From assembly GCA_037721215.1 (NCBI GenBank), contig JBBJNV010000007.1, positions 78,763 to 142,762 of the forward strand: 64,000 nucleotides of DNA, in the 5' to 3' direction. The DNA comes from Gemmatimonadaceae bacterium (lineage in GTDB: Bacteria; Gemmatimonadota; Gemmatimonadetes; Gemmatimonadales; Gemmatimonadaceae). The notes below the pieces were generated by a model that did not search any database, had not been told where the DNA came from, and worked only from the letters and a program-made list of their open reading frames with translations. This document shows positions 20,854-29,171 of the stretch, in pieces (position 1 is the stretch's first letter; every line of letters starts with the position of its first letter). The position numbers and the translations under genes are program-made.

Positions 20854-21568
20854 ACGAGCGCTGGTGATAGTCCCCACATACAATGAAAAGGACAATATCG
20901 CGCGTTTGATTCCGGCGGTGCTGTCCCAGAATGCTTCGATCGATATCCTTGTCGTTGACGACGGATCTCCCGACGGGACCGGCGCGATCGTCGATTCAGT
21001 TGCCGCCTCCGAACCGCGAGTACACTGTCTTCATCGCGCTGGAAAGATGGGACTGGGAACGGCATACCTGACCGGGTTCAAGTGGGCGTTGGAGCGCGAC
21101 TACCAGCTGGTGTTCGAGATGGACGCAGACTTTTCTCATGCGCCCGAGATGATTCCGCTGTTCCTCAAAGCCATCGAGAGTGCTGATCTGGTGATTGGAT
21201 CGCGATATCAGAATGGGCAGGTCAATGTAGTGAACTGGCCCATGAGCCGGCTGTTTCTCAGCTATTCAGCCAACATTTATGCAAGGCGGGTGACGGGGCT
21301 TCAGATCTTCGATGCCACCGGTGGTTTCAAATGCTTCCGGCGGAAAGTCCTTGAGGCAATCGACCTAACTGCCGTGAAATCAAATGGTTATGCCTTTCAG
21401 ATCGAAATGACGTTCAGGGTCTGGAAAAAGAAATTCCGCATTGTCGAAATCCCGATCGTCTTCGTCGACCGGACTGAAGGATCAAGCAAGATGTCCAAAC
21501 AGATTGTCCGTGAGGCCGTCCTGATGGTGTGGCGCCTCAGGTGGTGGTCGATCGCGGGCCGGGTATGA
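20846..21568 (+). CDS. Polyprenol-phosphate mannosyltransferase-like GT2 enzyme
   Basis: The 240-residue soluble or peripheral enzyme shows LVIVPTYNEKDNI, the nucleotide-binding VDDGSPDGT and metal-binding EMDADFSH motifs, then IGSRYQNG and ATGGFKCFRRKVL, and ends VDRTEGSSKMSKQI, all as in dolichol/polyprenol-phosphate mannose synthases. It has no C-terminal membrane helices. The GTG start at 20846 is preferred because GGAGGA (20837-20842) lies just upstream and the protein then begins at the usual place. It overlaps the YfhO-like gene by 8 bases. It is the likely maker of the lipid-linked sugar used by that protein. Confidence 0.87.
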   Translation: MAERALVIVPTYNEKDNIARLIPAVLSQNASIDILVVDDGSPDGTGAIVDSVAASEPRVHCLHRAGKMGLGTAYLTGFKWALERDYQLVFEMDADFSHAPEMIPLFLKAIESADLVIGSRYQNGQVNVVNWPMSRLFLSYSANIYARRVTGLQIFDATGGFKCFRRKVLEAIDLTAVKSNGYAFQIEMTFRVWKKKFRIVEIPIVFVDRTEGSSKMSKQIVREAVLMVWRLRWWSIAGRV

Positions 21569-22470
21569 GCAGCGCGCCCCGCCTGGGCAAAGATGCTGAT
21601 GTGAGCGGTCGCGATTTTTTCAAAATGAGTGGATCCGGGAATGATTTTGTGTTCCTGGAGGCCCGTCCGGGCAGCGTAGACGGACTCGAAACATCTGTTG
21701 CCGTGCGTGCGCTTTGTGCGCGCGGCACGGGCGTGGGCGCGGACGGCGTTGTATTTCTGCGGGGAAAGTCCAGCAACACTATCGCTATTCGCTACTACAA
21801 CAGCGACGGCTCGCTCGGCGAACTGTGCGGGAATGCGACGCTATGTGCCACGAGACTGGCACACGAGCAGGGGATGGTTGTCGGCGCTGAGCTCGCGATC
21901 GAGACGGACTCCGGGGTGGTGAACGCGCGCATGGTGGATGGGCTGCCAGAGATCGACCTCGCCCCGGTCACCGAAGTGAACGGGATAGTTACGAGGATCG
22001 AACGCCGGCCGGCTGAATCAGCGATGGGATTTGCGCGGGCGGGCGTTCCCCATGTGGTAATCGTAGTGGACGATCTGGACGCCGTGGATGTGCGTGGACG
22101 GGGGTCGCAAATCCGGCGAGATTCTTCGCTTCGGGACGGTGCTAACGTGAATTTTGTCGCTTCGTCTCCGGGCGGCAGTTGGAGGATGAGAACCTACGAG
22201 CGCGGCGTTGAGGGAGAGACGCTCGCATGCGGCACTGGCGCTGTCGCCGCGGCTATTCTCCTCACCGAATGGGGAATGGCATCGTCACCTGTTACGCTCG
22301 AGACGCGCTCGGGGCGAATGCTCGCTGTGACGATACGCCGGGACGAAGGATCATGGTATCCGTCTCTTCGTGGAAGCGCCGATATCGTTTTCGCGGGACA
22401 GCTGCGGGAGGGATTCGAGACCAGCCGTACCCCGGGGTCACACACTTCAGACAGTGGAGATGCTGGATAA
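21565..22470 (+). CDS. dapF: Diaminopimelate epimerase DapF
   Basis: DapF converts LL- to meso-diaminopimelate for peptidoglycan and lysine. The 301-residue protein has KMSGSGNDFVFLE, YYNSDGSLGELCGNATLC with the first catalytic Cys (C88), and GETLACGTGAVAAA with the second (C222). The usual GNGxRC after the first cysteine is here GNATLC. The N-terminus is about 18 residues longer than typical when started at ATG 21565, which overlaps the previous stop; GTG codons nearer the FFKMSGSG motif are alternatives. The C-terminus carries about 20 extra polar residues. Confidence 0.93.
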   Translation: MSSAPRLGKDADVSGRDFFKMSGSGNDFVFLEARPGSVDGLETSVAVRALCARGTGVGADGVVFLRGKSSNTIAIRYYNSDGSLGELCGNATLCATRLAHEQGMVVGAELAIETDSGVVNARMVDGLPEIDLAPVTEVNGIVTRIERRPAESAMGFARAGVPHVVIVVDDLDAVDVRGRGSQIRRDSSLRDGANVNFVASSPGGSWRMRTYERGVEGETLACGTGAVAAAILLTEWGMASSPVTLETRSGRMLAVTIRRDEGSWYPSLRGSADIVFAGQLREGFETSRTPGSHTSDSGDAG

Positions 22471-22973
22471 TGATCAACCAGACATTGCTGGGTGAGTTCG
22501 ATCACGAGATGGAAAACACTCGCCGGATTCTTGAGCGGGTGCCGATGCATAATGCCTCCTGGAAACCCCATCCAAAGTCATTCAGCCTTGGCCAGCTGGC
22601 ACTTCATGTCGCCGAGTTGCCTGGTTATGCAACAATGACGATTACTCAGCCGGAGCTGGACTTCAATCCTGCAGGCGGAGCGAAGTTCGAGCGTGCGAAG
22701 GCGGATACGACGGAGGAGCTTGTCGCTGGCTTCGAGCGCAGCAGAACGGCTGCCAGGGAGGCGATCGAGGGGGCGTCGGACGCCACATTGATGGAGACGT
22801 GGGCGCTCAAGAACGGTGGCAATGTCATCTTCGCAATGCCAAGGATCGCGGTTCTGAGAGGTTTCGTGATGAACCATATGATCCACCATCGGGGTCAGTT
22901 AACCGTGTACCTGAGGCTGAACGACATTGCGTTGCCGGGTATCTACGGGCCGTCGGCCGACGAACCGATGTAG
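22470..22973 (+). CDS. DinB-fold (YfiT-like) metal-dependent protein
   Basis: The 167-residue protein has the DinB four-helix pattern with three candidate metal-binding histidines: H46 in QLALHVAEL and H136 plus H140 in MNHMIHHRGQLTVYLRL. DinB-fold proteins act as thiol S-transferases (bacillithiol, mycothiol or glutathione) or have unknown roles. Since bshC is also in this window, a bacillithiol transferase role is possible but not shown. The ATG at 22470 overlaps the dapF stop by one base (TAATG). It is the last gene of the plus-strand operon. Confidence 0.82.
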   Translation: MINQTLLGEFDHEMENTRRILERVPMHNASWKPHPKSFSLGQLALHVAELPGYATMTITQPELDFNPAGGAKFERAKADTTEELVAGFERSRTAAREAIEGASDATLMETWALKNGGNVIFAMPRIAVLRGFVMNHMIHHRGQLTVYLRLNDIALPGIYGPSADEPM

Positions 22974-23262
22974 GTGCCGCGATGCGCTTGGCCATAGGAT
23001 CCTGCCAACAGCGAGCGAAGCCGGCGGTGGTTCGTGCCGAAGACGTGTCGACGAGTCATCTGACTTGCCACACAGCTAAAGCGTTTTCGACGCCGCATGT
23101 CGTAACACAAACAGAACGAACGAGTTATAAGCGGAACAAATAACCGAAGGATGGCGGTTCTCCACATTCCATCATCAGTTGGAGTTTACATAACATATAT
23201 TATACGTACTAACCCGCCCCCGGTTTGTGAAGGGGTGGCGGATTCCCGTCGGCTTACTGGCG
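22974..23262. other. Intergenic spacer between convergent genes
   Basis: This 289-base stretch separates the end of the plus-strand operon from the end of the minus-strand TPR gene. I see no gene and no clear intrinsic terminator. There is a short inverted repeat TTGGC/GCCAA (22988-22992 and 23004-23008) around an AGGATCCT palindrome, and a C-rich/G-rich pair near 23213-23240; neither has a T tract. The part at about 23180-23205 is AT-rich. Confidence 0.5.
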
Positions 23263-23931
23263 TCAGCTCCTCGGCTGCGGAGTTGCCGACATCTCGCCGA
23301 GGCGAACGCGCGCTTCGCCAGCCACGACGCTTTTTGAATCCTCCGCCAGCGGCGTCCACAAACGCTTGGCATCGGCTGGTTTCCCGGCAAGCTGATACGA
23401 CCGCGCGGCAAAGGATTGATACCGGTGTCGGTCGGCATCGAACCGAGCCGCCGTTGCCGCCTTCTCATATGCAGCGCCAGCCTCCGCGTACTTCTTAAGC
23501 TGTTCGTAGCCCGCCGCCATCACAAGGTGAACCGAGGCGCCAAACTCTTTCGACCCGCTCGCACCGTCCGCCGCCTCGCGCAGCTGATTGACGCCTTCCT
23601 GGTACTTGCCCTGTTCGTAGAGCACCCGGGTGAGGAGGAGCCGGCCCTGGATTGCCCCATCACTTCCCTCATAGCGCGTGACCATTTTTTTCAGGTCAGA
23701 CTCGGCCAGGGGCAGATTGCCGGAAGAAACGGATCGCTGGGCGGAATAATAGGCACGCTCAGCCCGCTCGTGCTTCAGATCCTGAGAGCGGTTATAAAAC
23801 CACAATCCGCCGGTTGCGGCGATGAGGACGACCGCGCCCAGGGTTAGCCGCTTGTTGTGGAGCTGAAGCCAATCGCTCATCGACTCGGTGCTGCTGGAGC
23901 GGGTTTTATATGGAGTTGCAGGTTCGGTCAT
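23263..23931 (-). CDS. Membrane-anchored TPR protein, YfgM-like
   Basis: The 222-residue protein has a short cytoplasmic N-terminus, one membrane helix (about 30-46, TLGAVVLIAATGGLWFY), and a periplasmic helical part with tetratricopeptide-like repeats (AERAYYSAQRSVSSGNLPLAESDL, LVMAAGYEQLKKYAEAGAAYEKA, FAARSYQLAGKPADAKRLW). Size and topology match YfgM, an ancillary SecYEG protein that works with periplasmic chaperones. Sequence similarity in TPR proteins is weak evidence, so the role is uncertain. The first ATG is used; ATG at residue 18 (SDWLQLHNKR) is an alternative. It stands alone downstream of the tRNA. Confidence 0.75.
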   Translation of the reverse strand: MTEPATPYKTRSSSTESMSDWLQLHNKRLTLGAVVLIAATGGLWFYNRSQDLKHERAERAYYSAQRSVSSGNLPLAESDLKKMVTRYEGSDGAIQGRLLLTRVLYEQGKYQEGVNQLREAADGASGSKEFGASVHLVMAAGYEQLKKYAEAGAAYEKAATAARFDADRHRYQSFAARSYQLAGKPADAKRLWTPLAEDSKSVVAGEARVRLGEMSATPQPRS

Positions 23932-24140
23932 CGTCGCGTTATCTGAGGTTTTTGTCGGGAACTTGCGATCATTCGGGAGACCGCGCCGGCGCCCGAAACT
24001 TCAAAAGTCTTTGCACTCGGCTCAATCACGGCTGTCATTGGCTCCAAGGAACATATCGGAGCGCCGTCGGTGTCTCAACTTCACGAGCCAGACCTGAGCT
24101 CCGGAGCGGTACCACGAGTGCCTGAAACGTCTTCGGGAAA
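23932..24140. other. Spacer between tRNA-Arg and the TPR gene
   Basis: These 209 bases hold no gene that I can support. The promoter of the TPR gene should lie here, but no pair of -35 and -10 elements with good spacing stands out. A GATAAC lies six bases before the ATG of the TPR gene on the minus strand. Confidence 0.4.
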
Positions 24141-24214
24141 TGCCCTCGGGGCGACTCGAACGCCCGGCCAACGGTTTAGGAAACCGCTGCTCTATCCACC
24201 TGAGCTACGAGGGC
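24141..24214 (-). tRNA. tRNA-Arg, anticodon CCT
   Basis: On the minus strand the 74-base gene folds as a full cloverleaf: acceptor GCCCTCG (24214-24208) with CGAGGGC (24148-24142) and discriminator A; D-arm GCTC...GAGC; anticodon stem GCGGT/ACCGT with loop TTCCTAA, giving anticodon CCT (reads AGG); and T-arm with GTTCGAGTC. CCA is not encoded, so it must be added enzymatically. An imperfect palindrome TTGTTCAGAACAA lies just upstream of its 5' end. Confidence 0.97.
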
Positions 24215-24309
24215 TCGATTGTTCTGAACAACTCTCAATCTTAAACGGTCCCTTCGCGAAATTCCGCGCACGCGCCGCAAGAGTCGTCGCCCATAACGCA
24301 ATCTGGTCG

Positions 24310-24582
24310 TCATTTTCGCATCGCGAAGGGAAACTCCAGCTCCCCCGTCACCGGTGCGAGGTCGACAACAGAAACAACGTGGGCACCATCAGGGCCGCTC
24401 TGAACCGCCCTCCGAAACTGTGCCAGACTCTCCTCGCCCCCGCTCGCGGCAATTTCGACACTGCCGTCGGGCCTGTTGGTCACCCAGCCAGCGAGACTGA
24501 GCCGCCGCGCCGCAACTCGCACGAACCATCGAAATCCCACTCCCTGGACCCTCCCCGACACACGTATATGCGCCTCCGACAT
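24310..24582 (-). CDS. acyP: Acylphosphatase
   Basis: The 90-residue protein hydrolyses acyl phosphates such as acetyl phosphate. It shows the family signature HIRVSGRVQGVGFRWFV with the phosphate-binding arginine, and GWVTNRPDGSVEI with the catalytic asparagine. Length is typical. It starts 3 bases after the stop of the hypothetical gene upstream and is the last protein gene of that run before the tRNA. Confidence 0.95.
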   Translation of the reverse strand: MSEAHIRVSGRVQGVGFRWFVRVAARRLSLAGWVTNRPDGSVEIAASGGEESLAQFRRAVQSGPDGAHVVSVVDLAPVTGELEFPFAMRK

Positions 24583-24585
24583 CCT

Positions 24586-25068
24586 TCAGCGCCAAAGCTC
24601 GAGCATCGCCGCGAGTGCCGCCGCAACCGCAGCCTCCGGTGGCGTGCCTCTGAACTGGTCGATCGACAGCTCTCCCGATCGTATCTTCCGCGCGATAGCG
24701 TCGAGGGCGAACGCCACTTCGTCGGCGGTTGGATGATTGGTACCGAGCGTACCGCGAAATCCCCAGGCATCGTGCGCCTCGCTGCTTACCGGAGTCCAGT
24801 CTGTCGCAATCCACGCCGCTTCTGCATCGGCCTCGTCCTGCGGCGCTCCAAGCTGGGCGACATCGCTCCAGTCGTATGACTGCCACGAAGCAAGCGCCCA
24901 TCCGTCAGCGTCCAGCTCCAGCTCGGCATTGAGCTCCGGCTCAAGGGCGAACTGGCCCGCGGCAGCCCGATCCTCGAGGAAATCATCGATCGACGGAAGC
25001 GAGTCGAGATATCGGTCGATGAGATCGATTTCGCCGCCGAAAAAGGGTGGATGCAGGCGTAAACCCAT
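24586..25068 (-). CDS. Hypothetical acidic protein
   Basis: I do not recognise this 160-residue product. It has no signal peptide or membrane segment. The middle is very acidic and tryptophan-rich (LEPELNAELELDADGWALASWQSYDWSDVAQ, shown here as a composition note rather than a motif; key Trp at the end of each acidic patch), and the C-terminus is an Ala-rich helix. ATG 25068 is taken as start because it follows the pcm stop by 4 bases; a frame continuing upstream lies inside pcm. It is flanked by pcm and acyP in a coupled run, so it is very likely a real gene. Confidence 0.6.
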   Translation of the reverse strand: MGLRLHPPFFGGEIDLIDRYLDSLPSIDDFLEDRAAAGQFALEPELNAELELDADGWALASWQSYDWSDVAQLGAPQDEADAEAAWIATDWTPVSSEAHDAWGFRGTLGTNHPTADEVAFALDAIARKIRSGELSIDQFRGTPPEAAVAAALAAMLELWR

Positions 25069-25072
25069 GTCG

Positions 25073-25732
25073 CTATTCTTCCCATCCGTGCTTTCCAACC
25101 AGAGGCACGAATCGCACGGGCGCAATATCCTCTCTCTCGAGCTCATCACCCACTCGGGTAAACAGGTTCAGAATCTGCTCATCCCGCTGACCGAGCGGAA
25201 TCAGCAGCCTGCCCCCTTCCGCGAGCTGCTCGGTGTACGCCGCCGGAACCTCAGGAGCAGCTGCACCTACCAGAATCGCATCGAAAGGAGCGAACTGTCT
25301 CCAGCCAAGCGTGCCATCCCCGAGCATGAACGAAATATTGTTCGCACCCAGCTGACTCAGAACTTCCCGCGCCTTGTCGAGCAACGGCGCTATTCGCTCG
25401 ATCGTGAAAACCTGCGATGCGAGCCGTGAAAGCAGCGCGGTCTGATAGCCCGAGCCAGTGCCCACTTCAAGCACTTTTTCAGTGCCCTTCAACCGCAGCA
25501 GCTCGAGGTAGCGCGCGTGAATAGACGGTTGCGAGATGGTCTGACCGTTGCCGATGGGCAACGCGGAATCCTCGTATGCGCGGTGACGCACGCCGGTCGG
25601 CACAAACGGATGCCTGGCAACGCCGTCAATCGCGTGCAGCACCGACAGGTCGCGAATCCCCTGCGACTGCAGCAACTCCACCAGCCGCCGCCTTGCGCCC
25701 CTGTACTCCTGAGGTTCTACTGGTCGCGCCAC
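25073..25732 (-). CDS. pcm: Protein-L-isoaspartate O-methyltransferase
   Basis: Pcm methylates isoaspartyl residues to start repair of damaged proteins. The 219-residue protein has RHPFVPTGVRHRAYEDSALPIG, the family hallmark GQTISQPSIHARYLELL, and SAM-binding motif I VLEVGTGSGYQTALLSRL; ILVGAAAPEVP and GGRLLIPLG follow as expected. It overlaps the 3' end of surE by 16 bases; surE-pcm pairing is conserved in many bacteria and both are tied to survival in stationary phase. Confidence 0.95.
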   Translation of the reverse strand: MARPVEPQEYRGARRRLVELLQSQGIRDLSVLHAIDGVARHPFVPTGVRHRAYEDSALPIGNGQTISQPSIHARYLELLRLKGTEKVLEVGTGSGYQTALLSRLASQVFTIERIAPLLDKAREVLSQLGANNISFMLGDGTLGWRQFAPFDAILVGAAAPEVPAAYTEQLAEGGRLLIPLGQRDEQILNLFTRVGDELEREDIAPVRFVPLVGKHGWEE

Positions 25733-26478
25733 CAGCTTCCCGGCGTGTCGAGAATCGCGTGATGTGTCAGGTCGAGATGCAGCGGCGTAACCGATATGTA
25801 ACCCTCTTCAATTGCGCGGAAGTCGGAATTCTCGGGGCCGGACCACTCGATTGATCCTCCGCCAATCCAGTAGATCGGCCGGCCCCATGGGTCTTCCATC
25901 TTCCTTATCGAATCGGAATACACACGCCGCCCAAGGCGCGTAAGTCGTACTCCCGCGATGTCACTTCCCCGGCGCGGCGGCAGGTTCACGTTCAACAGCG
26001 TGTCCCGAGGAAAATCCGGCAGTGTCACGAGGTGCTTGAGTAACGCAGTAAGCGGTCCGATCTGGTCGTCGAGCATTGAAACGTCCGCTCGCAAATCTCC
26101 GCCGGCAAACGAGATCGCGATCGAAGGGATGCCAATGGAGATTCCCTCCATGGCTGCTGCAACAGTTCCCGAGTAGAGAACATCCTCGCCCATATTCTGG
26201 CCATGATTGATGCCGCTCAACACAAAATCGGGACGCTCCGGCATCAGCGCTGCCACTGCCAGCATCACGCAATCGGTGGGAGTGCCGTCGACCTGCCAGC
26301 GACGCTCGCCGCGGGAAACCGGGCGCACGGGATGATGCAATGTCAGCGAGTGGCTGGTTGCGCTCTGCTCCCGGTCTGGAGCCACGACAGACACTTCGCC
26401 AAGCGGTTCTGCTGCCGCGATGAGGCATTCGAGACCCTTGGCGAGGATTCCATCATCATTGGTGCAGAGCAAACGCAT
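25717..26478 (-). CDS. surE: 5'-nucleotidase/stationary-phase survival protein SurE
   Basis: SurE is a metal-dependent nucleoside monophosphatase. The 253-residue protein starts RLLCTNDDGILAKGL with the metal-binding Asp pair, has APDREQSATSHSLTLHHP with Ser/Asn-type ligands, and LSGINHGQNMGEDVLYSGTVAAAMEG. Length equals the E. coli protein. It overlaps the preceding glycosyltransferase stop by one base and pcm by 16 bases. Confidence 0.96.
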   Translation of the reverse strand: MRLLCTNDDGILAKGLECLIAAAEPLGEVSVVAPDREQSATSHSLTLHHPVRPVSRGERRWQVDGTPTDCVMLAVAALMPERPDFVLSGINHGQNMGEDVLYSGTVAAAMEGISIGIPSIAISFAGGDLRADVSMLDDQIGPLTALLKHLVTLPDFPRDTLLNVNLPPRRGSDIAGVRLTRLGRRVYSDSIRKMEDPWGRPIYWIGGGSIEWSGPENSDFRAIEEGYISVTPLHLDLTHHAILDTPGSWWRDQ

Positions 26479-27194
26479 TACTTCATGTCCGTGATTGAAG
26501 AGACGCTCCGCGGCGTGTACTTGCGCAAGGCGCCGCCAAGATGACGCACGAGTACGCGGATAACGAGCAAGGCGTCGCGAAACTCGCGAAAATAACTTGG
26601 CGGTCCGTAGATGGTCGAAATAGGCACGTTCGTAATGGTGAACCCTGCGCGAGCCGCACGGATGATGAAATCAGTTTCGTATTCATAGCGGTCACCGACG
26701 CCCTGTATTTCCTCAATGACCTCGCGCCGGAAGGCGCGGAACCCGGATTGGCTGTCGCCGACTGCGCCGCCTGACACAAAGCGGGTCGCCACCGTCGACA
26801 GAAAGTTCGCAAATCTCCGGCGCCTCGGCATCTGCTCACCCTGGAGGTCGCGCGTTCCGATCGCGATGTGGTATTGGCCCAGGGCCGATACCAGCGACCG
26901 AGAAAAAGCGGGATCGTGCTGGCCATCCGAATCGATCGAAAGTACGGCATCGCAATCGTTCTCCAGCGCAACCGCGATGCCTGCGCGCAACGCAGCGCCC
27001 TTCCCCCGATTCTGCTCAAATCGAATCGCGCGGTCACACACGGAACGCAGCAGCGCTGCCGTACCATCATCGGAGCCGTCATCCACACCTACAATGAACG
27101 CGGTCGGTAGTGCCTTCCTGAGCCCGCGCACAACAGTTACCAGCGTTTTCTCGGCATTGTATGCGGGCACTATAACCACGATCCGGCGACTCAT
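26478..27194 (-). CDS. GT2-family glycosyltransferase, polyprenyl-phosphate type
   Basis: The 238-residue enzyme has VVIVPAYNAEKTLVTV, VDDGSDDGT, ENRGKG-type NRGKGAALRAGI, the metal motif SIDSDGQHDP and GDSQSGFRAFRREV. This is the GT-A core of small DPM-like enzymes; one helix-like hydrophobic stretch (DALLVIRVLVRHLGGAL) is near the C-terminus. Its sugar and acceptor are unknown. It sits between a MerR regulator and surE, overlapping each by 1 to 4 bases, which does not point to a pathway. Confidence 0.82.
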   Translation of the reverse strand: MSRRIVVIVPAYNAEKTLVTVVRGLRKALPTAFIVGVDDGSDDGTAALLRSVCDRAIRFEQNRGKGAALRAGIAVALENDCDAVLSIDSDGQHDPAFSRSLVSALGQYHIAIGTRDLQGEQMPRRRRFANFLSTVATRFVSGGAVGDSQSGFRAFRREVIEEIQGVGDRYEYETDFIIRAARAGFTITNVPISTIYGPPSYFREFRDALLVIRVLVRHLGGALRKYTPRSVSSITDMK

Positions 27195-27559
27195 TCCGGG
27201 ATTTCTTCTCCGTCGAGGATCGCGGCAATTTCCTTGAGCTCCGCTTCCATTGACTCGATTGTCTGAGCATCCAGCGCGGAGCGAGCAACGGTGCGCAGCT
27301 CCCCGCTCTTGCGATACTCATCGATCTTCTGGCGAGCGCCGTCGATCGTGTATTTCTCAGTGTACAGAAGCTGCCGCACGAGCATGATCAGCTCGATCTC
27401 CCGGCGCTGGTAAACACGGTTCCCCGAGCGGTTCTTGGCGGGGTGCAGGAATCTGAACTGGCTCTCCCAGTAGCGAAGCACATGGGGTTTGAGATCGGTC
27501 AGATTACAAACGTCCCCCATCGAGAAAAACTCGCGCACCGGTTCAGCGGCGGGCATCAA
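27191..27559 (-). CDS. MerR-family transcriptional regulator
   Basis: The 122-residue protein has a MerR-type winged helix-turn-helix at residues about 10-80 (FFSMGDVCNLTDLKPHVLRYWESQF, with NRSGNRVYQRREIELIMLVRQLL) and a short helical C-terminus (dimerisation) with no clear ligand domain and no Cys-rich metal site. A MerR protein of this type beside gpsA, plsY and der is found in several bacterial groups, so it may act on this operon or on phospholipid genes. The target is not known. Confidence 0.85.
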   Translation of the reverse strand: MMPAAEPVREFFSMGDVCNLTDLKPHVLRYWESQFRFLHPAKNRSGNRVYQRREIELIMLVRQLLYTEKYTIDGARQKIDEYRKSGELRTVARSALDAQTIESMEAELKEIAAILDGEEIPE

Positions 27560-28548
27560 TCAGCTTCCGTCCGGAGCTCGCGGGTCATCAACGAGTGTAT
27601 CGCATCCCGCGGCTGGTCAGCCTGAAACAATACCCGGTACACAGCATCCACGATCGGCATCGCAACCCCCTCGCGCGTGGCTAACGCGTGCGCACTTCGC
27701 GTTGTCATCACTCCCTCAGCGACGGTATCCCTTCCGGCAAGTATTTTCTCCAGTGGCGCCCCTCGCCCTATTTCGACACCGACACTTCTGTTACGGCTCA
27801 GCGACCCGGTGCAGGTCAGAACCAGATCGCCAAGACCCGCAAGACCGGCAAATGTCGACGCTTCCGCGCCAAGTCTGACGCCGAGCCGGGTCATTTCCGC
27901 GAGGCCCCGTGTGATCAGGGCCGCGCGGGCGTTGAATCCCAATCCGAGACCATCGGCAATGCCCGTTGCCACAGCCATCACGTTCTTGAGTGACCCTCCA
28001 ACCTCAACGCCGGTCACATCGGTGTGAGTGTAAGCCCTGAATTGCGTCGAGCTGAATACAGTCTGCATCAGCAGGGCATCGGCAGGATCGGTCGCCGCAA
28101 CCACGACCGCAGTGGGTTGGCGGGCCGCCACTTCGGCGGCGAAGCTCGGCCCTGAGAGGGCCACCACACGTGTACCCCCCAGTTCCTGCGCAGCAATGTC
28201 CGTCATCAGAGATAGCGTGTCCTGTTCGATTCCCTTTGACGCCAGCACCAGTGGTGTCGTGGTGCTGATGAACTCGCTCGCATTTTTCAAAATCTCCCGT
28301 GTGACGTGTGAGGGAGTCGCAACCGCTATCAGCTCTGCACCCTCAAGCGTTTCGCTCAATTCATTGCAGGCCCGGAGTGTATCGGAGAGCTGGCAGCCAG
28401 GCAGGAAACGCCGGTTCTGGTGGGACCGATTTATCGTTTCGACAACATCCCATTCATACGCCCAGATCCGAACTTCATGCCCGTTGCGCGAAAGAAGATC
28501 GGCCAGCGCCGTGCCCCAGGCTCCCGCCCCGATCATGGCGCACCGCAC
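27556..28548 (-). CDS. gpsA: Glycerol-3-phosphate dehydrogenase [NAD(P)+] GpsA
   Basis: GpsA reduces dihydroxyacetone phosphate to sn-glycerol 3-phosphate, the backbone for phospholipids. The 330-residue protein shows the Rossmann motif IGAGAWGTALADLL, VLASKGIEQDTL, ALSGPSFAAEVA, the catalytic lysine region EVGGSLKNVMAVATGIADGLGLG and LAGLGDLVLTCTGSLSRNR. It overlaps plsY by one base. GpsA and PlsY act in sequence, so their pairing is functional. Confidence 0.97.
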   Translation of the reverse strand: MRCAMIGAGAWGTALADLLSRNGHEVRIWAYEWDVVETINRSHQNRRFLPGCQLSDTLRACNELSETLEGAELIAVATPSHVTREILKNASEFISTTTPLVLASKGIEQDTLSLMTDIAAQELGGTRVVALSGPSFAAEVAARQPTAVVVAATDPADALLMQTVFSSTQFRAYTHTDVTGVEVGGSLKNVMAVATGIADGLGLGFNARAALITRGLAEMTRLGVRLGAEASTFAGLAGLGDLVLTCTGSLSRNRSVGVEIGRGAPLEKILAGRDTVAEGVMTTRSAHALATREGVAMPIVDAVYRVLFQADQPRDAIHSLMTRELRTEAD

Positions 28549-29171
28549 TATGTGGTGCCCGCGCCTTTTCCGGCACCGCTACGAATTCGCGGCTCTTCGC
28601 CACGGCGCAGGCGCGCGATGTTTGTACGGTGCGCATAAACTACCAGCAGGCCGATTGCCAGACTCACAGAAAAAAGCGGACTCGCGACGCCGCGCCAGGC
28701 GAGAACGGCCAGCGGAAGCGCGAGCGCTGCTGCAATCGATGCAACACTGACAATCCTGGTTAACGCCAGCGTCACAAGAAAAACGCCAAGCGCGATCAAA
28801 CCAGCGAGCCATGCCAGTCCGAAGAACACGCCACCACCCGTTGCAACCCCCTTCCCTCCTCGCTTGCCAAGCAGGAATAGGGGAAAGACGTGACCGGCAA
28901 TTGCCGCTACCCCGAACGCTATTGCCCATAGATCCGGACGGGCAGCGCGCGTGACCGGCGGCAACAGCAACACTGGCAGCAATCCCTTCAACGTGTCGCC
29001 AAGATACACAACACCTCCGATCGCCGGTCCCAGAACGCGGACGGCATTTGTTGCACCGAGGTTTCCGGAGCCGTGCTCTCTCAAATCGAGCCCGCGCATT
29101 TTGCCGGCGAGTAAGGCGAACGGAATCGAGCCCGCCAGATACGCGAGCAGCACCCCTGCGGCCGGATGCAC
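28548..29171 (-). CDS. plsY: Glycerol-3-phosphate acyltransferase PlsY
   Basis: PlsY transfers an acyl group from acyl phosphate to glycerol 3-phosphate in the inner membrane. The 207-residue protein has about five to seven membrane segments and the three cytosolic motifs: GSIPFALLAG with LREHGSGNLGATNAVRVLG, then GHVFPLFLLGKRGGKGVAT, and AHRTNIARLRRGEEPRI. It lies directly after der with no spare base between the stop codons and start, and just before gpsA, which makes its substrate. Confidence 0.96.
   Translation of the reverse strand: MHPAAGVLLAYLAGSIPFALLAGKMRGLDLREHGSGNLGATNAVRVLGPAIGGVVYLGDTLKGLLPVLLLPPVTRAARPDLWAIAFGVAAIAGHVFPLFLLGKRGGKGVATGGGVFFGLAWLAGLIALGVFLVTLALTRIVSVASIAAALALPLAVLAWRGVASPLFSVSLAIGLLVVYAHRTNIARLRRGEEPRIRSGAGKGAGTT

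Noticed and set aside
22974..23262. Terminator between the convergent operons
   Set aside because: The two short inverted repeats seen are weak and lack T tracts, so no terminator is claimed.
24215..24236. Inverted repeat TTGTTC-A-GAACAA next to tRNA-Arg as an integration site
   Set aside because: It lies at the 5' side of the tRNA, there is no duplicated tRNA 3' end and no integrase nearby.
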